Assembly (NCBI GenBank): GCA_943736015.1
Contig: OX031071.1
Span: forward strand, 16,216,119-16,280,118
Reading direction: 5' to 3'
DNA from: Tridacna crocea
Taxonomy: Eukaryota > Mollusca > Bivalvia > Cardiida > Cardiidae
Length of the DNA stretch: 64,000 bases
Both the position numbers and the translations under genes were made by a program. Shown piece by piece: positions 43,601-51,067 of the stretch (positions are counted from its first letter, which is position 1; each line of letters begins with the position of its first letter). A model generated the notes under the pieces. The model made no database searches. It saw only the letters and a program-made list of their open reading frames with translations, and had not been told where the DNA came from.

Positions 43601-46600
43601 TTTAGTCTATCCAACAATTGTTGTTTTTTTTGAGACACAGTCAATAATGTATGTCCATGATGGCTGCCCAAGTGGCATAGAAATCACTACTTCCATGCCA
43701 CTTTGTACTTTGTAACTTAGTATAATAATACCTTGGCATGTTCGTTTTAGGCGCCTACATTGTGCTTCTGTGGTACCCAGTCTTTCTTTCAACAGTCTAA
43801 TTTCTTCGCGAAGTTTTCTACAGGCTTCTTTGTCACAGAGCTCCACTGTTTGTCTTGGACACTTGGCAGCCACAGGCACTGGTGTCATTTCAGTTAACAC
43901 CAGTGCTTCCTCTGTCTCCGACTCGTCAGATTCTGTCTCCTCTATATACTTTGGCGACTTAAATATCTTTTTGGAAGAAATTGCAGGTATTGCCAGTGCT
44001 CTAGGTAACTTCGGTGACACCTGTGTTGCCTCACTAGGGGTCACCTGTGGCATTTCTTTTCCAAGACAGAAAAACTCTGCTACTCTGGCCTCAACATCTT
44101 CTTCATCTGAAAATGATACATAAAATATGTACTTTTTTCCAGCATCATTGTTGTATAATTCCTCAACGGAAAAGATCTTTTAGACCTGCCAGTATTTCAG
44201 AACAATAATCAAATTTATTTAGCCTATAAACACAACAGAATTTAGACTTGTCCAAATTGATAACATTTGCAGATGATAAATGGGACTCAAATGATTGACT
44301 TTTTTATGAAATGTAATAAAAACATTGTGAGAAAGGGAGAAAATGCTGACTACCAGCATTTTCTTCATGTCCCTCTATGTTTCAAAAGTTATCTTTCTCA
44401 AGTTCAATAAAAGTTATGATTTTACGGCACAGGGTTGAAATGTTTCAGGCATCATAAATGTTAACAGTATTGTAGATGTTAGCCACTAGAACATTGAAAG
44501 AAACTTCAAGTCTCATGCAAACATGCTTGAAATGTTTCAATTTGCAGCCCACAAAAAATAAGCGTGACCCAAAAATTGAAAATTGTTGTAAGAAAGGTAG
44601 AAAACAGTGATAAAAGGAGGAAATGCTGGTTATCAGCATTTTTCCCCCTTTTCCCACAATGTTTTCAAAAGGCCTCTTTTTCAGGGTCGTTTAAACTCAA
44701 TATTGTGTGGTAAAGGGTTAAATGTTAACTTAATTTACCAGATTTCTTGCCAAACATGGTTTCATAAAGTCATGTCATACCAAAGTTTGTGTTCGATACC
44801 TTTCACAGGACAAAGAGATTTACTGTATCTGATTCAGAGAATCTTAATATTCTGAACACAAATTGGATGTGTAGGGGGGGGTTATACCCATTTTGTCTTG
44901 TTTGTCTGTAACTTTTTTGCTGATACAGAAGAACTTAGTTGAAAGTATTTGATACTCTGCAAACATTTGCTAATGTGCTGATTTCAGTTCAGTGGATATT
45001 CTCCAAGAATCTCCTACATTATTCTTTTCTTAAATTTTCAAACACAAGAACAGTGGCTCTTATTGAAAGATTAATACTTACTTATGTCAGAAATATCCAC
45101 AGTTTTTGCTGGCTGTTTCTTAGCCCTTTCATCCTGGCTTGTGCCACCTTTCCTCTTTAACCCTGCAAACATGTTTTTTTGATTAACGTGGGTATTTAGA
45201 TATTTCACATCACACCAAATCTACCACGTGACTAATAACTATTAAATTCCATAACATAACAAACATGTAATTATTTTCCATAATGTCTAGAACTTCGGAT
45301 GATATTTTGAAGCTTCGTCTGTATATTTCCAGTACATAAATGAGCGAGTTGCTCATGTAAAAATAGACCGTATTTCCTTTCAGTGTCGACCTGGGCTGTA
45401 GTGAATCTCTAATTTATCTAGTTGCCACCTTTAAAATATATCTGTACCAATTTTAACTTTTCACCACAAATCCAAATTGTCTAAATTCAAAGTATTTACA
45501 GATGACAATTTATGTGCGGCTCAAATGATGATGTTTGTCTTTTGTATGATAGAAAACATTGGGAGAAATGTTACCTGCATTTTCTCCTTTTCTCAAAATT
45601 TGTTTAAAAAGCCTCTTTCTTAGGGTTGTTAAAACTCAGGATTGTATGGCAAAAGGTTAACAGTCAGTTGAGCTTAACAATTTCTTCATTTCCCTACAGT
45701 GCAAGTATCCCCTATTCACCAGAGACATGTTTCTTGACGAATCAAATTTTGCAAACAATTTTTGGAAATTCAAATTCTGACCAGCGGTTTCAGAGAAGAA
45801 TTTTAAGAATTTCGTAATTTCTGTATAGTGCTAGTAGCCCCCATTCACCATAGCCATGTTTTTGATGGGTCTAAATTTCGCGAACAGTTTTTGAAAAGGG
45901 TATAACAACTCATGCACTATCAGCACTCATTTCAAAATGCATAATAGGGAGTATAATTTATATGGTGCAAGAAGCCCCCATTCACCAGAGCCACATTTTT
46001 TGATGTATCAAAATTTTATGAACATGTTTTGAAATGGGTCACACAAGGAACATATCTGTGAAATTATTTCAAAATCTGACTAGCGGTTTCAGAGGAGAAG
46101 AATTTTAAAGAATTCCCTAGAAAATTCCATTTGGTTGCTATGGCAACCAAAGTTTTTGATAGAATCAAATTCTGTGAACAAATTTTAAAGAGAACCTCCC
46201 AAGGAACATTCCAGCCAAGTTTGGTCCAAATCAGCCCAGCGGTTTGGGAGGAGTTGATGTTTAAAGAATTGTTGACAACGCGCAACGGACACCTGGTGAT
46301 CCTAAAGCTCCCCTTGAGCATGTTGTGCTCAGGTTATCTAAAAACATGCTCTGGAGAAATCACCACTGAAAGTTGTTTAGGTTTAAACATGGACAGATGG
46401 ATATATTTCATTTGCAGCAACAATATACACACACAAACCTGATGATTTTTTCTGCCCATGATCACCTCTCTTAGCTGAACTGATATTTGGTTGACTAGAC
46501 CTCTTTAACTCTGGACTGGGGGTTTGACTTTCAGCCACTGGTTTAAGCAGTTCTTCCTCAAGCTCCTTCTTATTTCCTTGAAAGGTGAGAGAGAAAAAAA

Positions 46601-47673
46601 AAATATACAAGTATTTTCAGAATGGAAGTGCCAATGTAAAATGTGTGGTAGGCTGGTTTTGCTACTAGATCTATATATAATTATAGTATTAGGAAGTGCA
46701 TTAATCTGTTAGGCTCTAAAATAAATGGGATTTTAATATTTTTTTTTCCCGGAAAATTAGTCAGGCCATTCCCCCTCATAAAAACTATATTGGGTAATAT
46801 TAACACCGAGCTCTAATCCTCCAGTCCAGAATTACAAAAACTGGTCTATTACAGTATGGGCTATTCCTACCTGTTCTTTTTTTGGAGTCTGTCTGCTGGT
46901 AAAAAAAAAAATCAGCTTTGTATGAAAAATCAGGTTGTAATACAGAGTATTACATGGTGCATTAGAGTTATTTATCTCCATTCACTATCTTCTGATTCAG
47001 ATCCAAATTAACAATTGTGGTTTAAAAAGTGAGGATTCAGTTCTTTTCACCATTAGATATTCTTAGAATTGAACAATTAATCTTTTTAAATTTGTACAAT
47101 CTACAAGGTCAAGAAAATGATGTTTATTACAACTAATGGCGTCATTGAGATCGTGACTCTGAGTATGGCCGTCTTCCGAAATTCGAGATGAAAATTCCAT
47201 CAAAAGACTTAAATTTTCTCAGCTATACTTCAATATGCTAAAGATAACATCTTAATTAAGATATTTATACATAAAAATGTTATTTATGGGCTTTGGCGCA
47301 TCGCGTTCTCCCTATTGCATAAATTAGATCTACTCCTGTGTAATTGCATACTCCGCGTGTGGACCCAAGCTGTCCACAAATACCCGACAACATTCTATTT
47401 CTCTTACCCGGTTTTAAGTCTTACATACTCCTCTTGAACGCTGACCTTCCTAAACAAAGGAAATACACAATTACATAAAAATCATTGAAAAATAAAAGGT
47501 TCATAATTACCCGAGATTTTCTTTATTCTGGCGGGATAAGTCTTCCCCTGGAATTTTGCGCTAACATTTTCTTCACAAGAATACAACTCGTACTCTTTTC
47601 GTGGACTCACGATGGCAGAGAGGCTGATTATGCTGAATTTTCCTTCCAACGTCCACTCCACTAGGGCATACAT
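40529..47673 (-). CDS. Seven-exon BEN-domain protein gene (391 aa, reconstructed)
   Basis: Minus-strand gene assembled from seven exons: 47511-47673, 46439-46576, 45082-45162, 43732-44106, 42998-43104, 42160-42361 and 40529-40638. Every intron has GT-AG ends, all junctions agree in phase, and the sum is 1176 nt (391 codons plus stop). The start has a GCC-ATG context. Residues 1-54 form an N-terminal module starting MYALVEWTLEGKFS. About 55-215 is a Lys/Glu/Ser/Pro-rich linker with an acidic ETESDESETEE stretch. About 218-253 is a heptad-like coiled coil (CRKLREEIRLLKERL). About 285-385 matches a BEN domain, with LARLLVDVFF, then NLSGENG, LDPVIVNAII and a final helix SPSEIKQALRNKL. BEN domains bind DNA and act in chromatin and transcription, so a nuclear DNA-binding role is likely. 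It is divergent from the transposase gene at 51068. Introns carry MITE and Helentron-like insertions, yet no exon is broken. Exon calls are from sequence; the role is inferred. Confidence 0.85.
40740..40890 (+). mobile_element. SINE body fragment
   Basis: GAGAAAAGTAGCCAAAGAC, ACTGGTGGGGAAATCCAGG, CACATGCGTAGGTGCACTG and TGACCTAAGCTGTGAAA match the element at 5395-5580 in order. It lies in intron 6 of the BEN gene. Confidence 0.5.
40905..41421 (-). mobile_element. Helentron-like element, truncated, in BEN intron 6
   Basis: Minus-strand head hairpin TAGCTCACC...GGTGAGCT at about 41390-41421, then the complement of GTGTCCGTCGTG, followed by degenerate units sharing 'gaccaagtttcata' and 'tgtccaagatat' with the 30894 element. 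The GGCCATCATGGCC tail is not found. Confidence 0.55.
41430..41821. other. Intron 6 of BEN gene, no repeat recognised
   Basis: AT-rich intron sequence between a Helentron-like piece and a MITE. Confidence 0.4.
41822..42004 (-). mobile_element. TTAA-hairpin MITE, right hairpin arm deleted
   Basis: R arm intact; hairpin right arm missing; F-like end TTGTTTGGGAAAGC and TTAA. It lies in intron 6, downstream of exon 6. Confidence 0.75.
42160..42361 (-). CDS. BEN gene exon 6 (core of BEN domain)
   Basis: 202 nt, acceptor GTATTTCAG, donor GTAAGT. It holds most of the BEN signature: MVELVRGSFVFL, GLARLLVDVFFTRKV, NLSGENG and LDPVIVNAII. The LARxLL, LDP and VNAI positions follow the BEN pattern. Confidence 0.85.
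42362..42997. other. Intron 5 of BEN gene, no repeat recognised
   Basis: Unique-looking AT-rich intron. Confidence 0.5.
42998..43104 (-). CDS. BEN gene exon 5
   Basis: 107 nt, acceptor CTTTTTGTAG, donor GTATAT. It codes LQQNNLNDPVTEPTQVTNKI, KPGIISDRNLAREHR, and ends in phase 0. It leads into the BEN domain. Confidence 0.8.
43120..43179 (+). repeat. 60 bp duplicated segment, copy 1 (BEN intron 4)
   Basis: Identical over 60 bases to 45900-45959. This copy lies in intron 4, about 15 bases from the exon 5 acceptor. Confidence 0.9.
43732..44106 (-). CDS. BEN gene exon 4 (acidic linker and coiled coil)
   Basis: 375 nt, the largest exon. It opens with EEDVEARVAEFFCLGKEMPQ, passes through an acidic Ser/Glu segment and ends with the coiled coil CRKLREEIRLLKERLGTTEA and RRLKRTCQ. 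Acceptor ATTTTCAG, donor GTATTA. Confidence 0.85.
44221..44438 (-). mobile_element. TTAA-hairpin MITE, decayed, BEN intron 3
   Basis: GTCCAAATTGATAACATTTGC and GAGAAAATGCTGACTACCAGC hairpin; ends worn. Confidence 0.68.
44535..44721 (-). mobile_element. TTAA-hairpin MITE, BEN intron 3
   Basis: GGTAGAAAACAGTG, hairpin with CTGGTTATCAG and GTGTGGTAAAGGG-TTAA; left terminus worn. Confidence 0.75.
45082..45162 (-). CDS. BEN gene exon 3
   Basis: 81 nt, acceptor GTTTGCAG, donor GTAAGT. It codes LKRKGGTSQDERAKKQPAKT and VDISDI. The basic LKRK and AKK runs could be nuclear-localisation signals (inference). Phase matches on both sides. Confidence 0.78.
45187..45420 (+). repeat. GGTGGGTATTTAG repeat family, copy with internal deletion
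   Basis: GTGGGTATTTAGATATTTCAC, then 'ccacgtgact', 'aacaaacatgtaattattttcc' and 'taaatgagcgagttg' follow the complement of 62280-62490. It lies in intron 2 of the BEN gene. Confidence 0.7.
45453..45660 (-). mobile_element. TTAA-hairpin MITE, decayed, BEN intron 2
   Basis: TTAA at both ends; hairpin reduced. Confidence 0.7.
45695..46342 (-). mobile_element. Helentron-like element with tandem units, in BEN intron 2
   Basis: The head, read on the minus strand, lies at about 46290-46342 (complement of GACACCTGGTGATC and CTCAGGTTATCTA). The body has about three imperfect units, each with 'gcccccattcacca' and 'tagcggtttcagag'. A 60 bp segment copied from 43120-43179 interrupts it at 45900-45959. 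Confidence 0.55.
45900..45959 (+). repeat. 60 bp duplicated segment, copy 2 (BEN intron 2)
   Basis: Identical to 43120-43179 and inserted in the middle of the Helentron-like element at 45695-46342, so this is the derived copy. Confidence 0.9.
46439..46576 (-). CDS. BEN gene exon 2
   Basis: 138 nt between a pyrimidine-rich acceptor (ending CTTTCAAG) and a GTTTGTG donor. It starts with 2 nt that complete the glycine codon begun in exon 1 and codes NKKELEEELLKPVAESQTPS and a Ser/Lys-rich tail. Confidence 0.8.
46577..47510. other. Intron 1 of BEN gene
   Basis: No MITE or Helentron-like piece. Contains a possible 25 nt micro-exon (46871-46895, minus) with good splice sites; its inclusion would shift the frame to an early stop. 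Confidence 0.5.
47511..47673 (-). CDS. BEN gene exon 1 (start codon)
   Basis: Codes residues 1-54 plus the first base of codon 55. It ends ...KKIS and then CGG before the donor GTAATT. The module (MYALVEWTLEG, later GKTYPARIKKIS) resembles the N-terminal module I recall in invertebrate BEN-domain proteins. The ATG at 47673 is preceded by GCC. Confidence 0.8.
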
Positions 47674-48188
47674 GGCTACAAATTCGTCAAGGAAACTTAG
47701 GATGAAATTCGTCTTGTCGATATCTCCGGATGCAGGATAATTTGAAATTTGGCACCATAAATTTGGAACGCTTCGGTCTGATAGCAGCGCCTCCTACAGT
47801 CGCAGACTCGCAGACTTGCATACTACGGAAATGACCGAGCAAAACTCCGGAAGGTGGGCAACCCCAATCGAGGAAAAATGTTAAATGATCACTCGATTTT
47901 TTTTTAAAGCTATTGTTCCAAAATGCATTTCCAGCATTATGGTGTTGCTGTTTGTACAAAAAGATTTTTCTAGAAATAATACAACATCGAATAACGCTTT
48001 CGTCAGTTTCCGTACACAGAAAAAAATTCCCGGAAATTTCGATATCGACACTCGCTGTCTGCGCATGTCAAATGAAAGTATGAAATTATGTCACCTAGCG
48101 GGAGATCCGGTTTCGACGTTTCGTGTTCCTTGTGTTACCAGTTCCAGTGGGCCTACTGACTTCGTTTAAAGAAATAATAATATGTAAG
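47674..48188. promoter_or_regulatory. Candidate bidirectional promoter between BEN and transposase genes
   Basis: The BEN start codon is at 47673 on the minus strand. The first good plus-strand donor (AAGGTGAGA at 48188) leads toward the transposase gene. The stretch is less AT-rich than its surroundings, carries no recognised repeat, and is the only sizeable repeat-free block between the two genes. No clear TATA box is seen. The promoter role is inferred from gene layout. Confidence 0.35.
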
Positions 48189-48189
48189 G

Positions 48190-49235
48190 TGAGATGTCTT
48201 GGTCTTAATAGAACTGCATTATCAACCTATTGATGTGAATTAAATTCGCTTTTTATCCTATCACGCCTCGAATAGATATCTACTCGTCTGTCGTCGCCAT
48301 TGTGGAAACTGGGTGGAGAACAGGATTGGAAGCTAGAATTAATATTCAGTTTTCAAGCAAGAAATTATTTATTTGTGGAATACAGCAGAATATAATATCT
48401 CTATGTCCTGGTTACTTGACCCATGCAGCAATGCTTTAACTCGACGATTTCAATCATTTGAATAAATGCTCTCTGAATTAGTTTCGCACCTCGTGTGTTT
48501 CGCACCTTGGACAATATACGCCACTCAAGATCATTACTCAGAATGAAGTAACAATTTTGTGAAAACTTTTTGTATTGGTAAGTCGTGTCAAACAGATAAC
48601 TGAAGCATTCCTACATGTATCATAGGTTAGTCAAACGATCTGCCATATGGAATGTAACAATATAGAACATGATTTAAAAATATGTTGGGAAGAAAATTTG
48701 GTTTCGGGCCTAAAATCAAAGTCTAAACTGTATGCTTTTAACTAGTGATGCATCATTTTCTTCTAAGTGCAAAAATGCTAGTGTTAAATTAACACTAGAT
48801 CTAGTTCTTTTATTTTTTGAAAATATTCTCTAAGGGGTTTTGAGTTGTCTGCTCTTCGATTTAGAAAAAAATCACCATTCAGGCTTGTGAAACGAACAGA
48901 TACATCTGTGGCAAAATTTTCTTGTAACATCATGAAAATGAGAGACAATACCAAGAACCTATGTTGATTGGTTTACTTTAGTTCAACATGCAGCGCAGTA
49001 ATACTTTTTTTTTTCATTTTAGATCACTGTTGTGAATGGAAGACAGGAAAGAGAATTTGTGTCTGGATTTTCAAATGGTTACTTTATCAAGATCAACTTG
49101 TGTATCAACAGTCACAGATGTGTAAGTTTTTTTGGAAACGAGCATTTGTCTGAAACGACTATATTAAGACCATGTAATGTAGTTTAGATTCGTGCATCTA
49201 CATGATACAGATTTAGAAACACATGTAGGCAGCAT
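48190..49235. other. Upstream region or 5' intron of the transposase gene, no repeat recognised
   Basis: Unique-looking AT-rich DNA without a coding frame. Confidence 0.4.
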
Positions 49236-50440
49236 TCTCTGGCTGTAAGCTAGCAGAGCTTATGTCCTGGCATAGTTTCCGTCGTCCGTCTGCCCATCTG
49301 TTAGTCTTTTTTCTTGTTTACATGATAATAATATTCCATTTATGGTCTGATTTTTGTGAAACCTGCAGTTTGTTAATCTCATCAATAGCTTGAACCCTAC
49401 TGATATGGATAAAAATCTGATAATCAGTGTAGGAAAAGCATTAATTTAAAGTTCAAAATTTCAAATTCTTGTTTACGTGATAAAGTCTGCATTTGTGGTC
49501 TGATTTTCGTTTAACTTGCACAGTTCGTTTATCTCCTCAAAAGCTTGAAATCTATTGATTTTTAAAGAAATCTGACAATTAGTGTAAGAAAAGTAGCCAT
49601 TTTAAGTTCAACATTTCCTTTTCTTGTTTATGTGTTTTAGTCTATCATCTATGTTTGTGGTCAGATTTTTGTGAAACTTGCACAGTTTGAATCATCAAAC
49701 ACTGTTGATTTTGACAATCAGTATGGGAAAAGGAGCCATTTGAAATTGAAAAATTTTCATTTCTACGACTTGGCATTTGTGGTTGTATTTTCATTACAGT
49801 TGCACAGTTGCTTTGTATTATCAATAGCTTGAATCCTATCAATTTTGAAAAAAAAGAAACATTTCACAATTAGTATTGGAAAAGGGACCATTTAAAGCTG
49901 AAAATTTATATTCCTTTTTTACGCAATTAAGTCCACATTTTAGATCAGTTCTTTTGAAATTTGCAAAGATTATTTGTGTCATCAAGTAATTGAACTTTGA
50001 TCAAAATGAAGAAAATCCAGGAATCAGTTCACGAAAAGCAACCATTTGAAGACTTTGAATTGTTTACTCAACACAGTCCACATTAGTCGTCTCATTTCCT
50101 TGAAATTGTTTACTCAACACAGTCCACATTATTCCTCTCATTTGCTTGAAGTTTGCAAGGAATGTATAATACAATGAGTACTGAAACCCTATTAAATTTG
50201 GCTGGATTTCAAACAGTTGGTTTTGAGAATTTTTTTTTTCTTTTTTTTTTCACTATTTGTCCAATTCAACATGCTTACATGGGCTTTCTTAGTGGGTTCA
50301 AGCCCTGTTGCAACAATACCTCCCTTTTTTTTGCAGAGAGGGGGATGTTTGTCTTTCACCTTTTTACATCATGAATTCATAATGTATGCTAGAAAAAAAA
50401 GCAAACTCACTGCCAGTAGAGCAGTTTCAGGCCTTCAAGG
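49236..50440 (+). mobile_element. Helentron-like element with roughly 155 bp tandem units
   Basis: The head has GGCTGTAAGCTAGCAGAGC followed by CCGTCGTCCGTCTG. About five imperfect units follow, each with 'cttgttta', 'gtggtctgatttt' and 'cacagtt'. The tail, GCCAGTAGAGCAGTTTCAGG, resembles the GTGGAGCGATTCAG tails at 55105 and 59025. It lies in the putative 5' intron of the transposase gene. Confidence 0.55.
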
Positions 50441-50506
50441 TTTTGTTCTCTGCAAATGCCTTTGATTTGGCCCAGTCTACAACGTTGTCGTTTGGTAAAG
50501 AGTTAA
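50438..50506 (+). mobile_element. MITE right-arm fragment
   Basis: TTCTCTGCAAATGCC, GGCCCAGTC and GTCGTTTGGTAAAGAG-TTAA. Confidence 0.7.
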
Positions 50507-50509
50507 AGG

Positions 50510-50735
50510 GGTCCTGCATGAACAGGTGATAAGGCATAGAACTCATGATCTGGAGGTCCAAGGTTCAAGCCACAATGGAGCCTCACTGGGTTTTTTGTTG
50601 AAGTGTCCTTGGGCAAGACACTTCAGAGCCCAAGTCCAATATTGGCGAAACCTAGGAAATACATAAATGTATGAGCCTTTGCCACGATATGACTGAAATA
50701 AGGTTGAAGTGGCGTTAAAACACCATTCAATCAGT
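50510..50735 (+). mobile_element. tRNA-derived SINE
   Basis: Degenerate A box GATAAGGCATAGAACTC, B box AAGGTTCAAGCC, then TTGGGCAAGACACTTC and a 3' end GGCGTTAAAACACC with AATCAGT repeats. The end typical of bivalve SINEs is present. Confidence 0.6.
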
Positions 50736-50854
50736 AAATCGTTGATTTTCCTGAAAAAATTATTGATTAAATGGTATTTATGCTGTTTTCAACATTATTT
50801 TGGTCACATACTCCTGTATTCCCTCGGTTCTACCGATGCTATGTTAGGGCTCAG

Positions 50855-50968
50855 CAGTGCCTTGCCCAAGGACACTCCAGCGAAAACTCCAGTCAATCCA
50901 GTGGGGTTTGAACCTTGGGCTTCTAGGTCACAAGTCCTACACTTTACCACTGAGCAATGCAGGACCCC
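50855..50968 (-). mobile_element. tRNA-like SINE head, antisense
   Basis: Read on the minus strand: GGGTCCTGCATTGCTCAGTG then GTAAAGTG (A box) and GGTTCAAACCCC (B box), ending in the complement of CCTTGCCCAAGGACAC. It contains the ATG at 50957, so that ATG is unlikely to be the transposase start. Confidence 0.6.
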
Positions 50969-51047
50969 TATTTTCGTTTAGAAAAAAGTGGAAACAATAT
51001 CTTATTTTTTGTCATGTCAGGCTCAGATTATATTTTTCATGTATTTC

Positions 51048-51049
51048 AG
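51048..51049 (+). other. Predicted splice acceptor upstream of transposase ATG
   Basis: A T-rich tract ending ATTTCAG lies 18 bases before the ATG at 51068. It suggests a 5' UTR intron. A possible partner donor is AAG|GTGAGA at 48188-48189, next to the divergent BEN gene start (inferred). Confidence 0.5.
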
Positions 51050-51067
51050 AAAGCCGATGTTCCCAAA

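Noticed and set aside
50957..51067. In-frame ATG at 50957 that would extend the transposase by 37 residues
   Set aside because: It lies in an antisense tRNA-like SINE and before a splice acceptor at 51048-51049; the extension has no family-like sequence.
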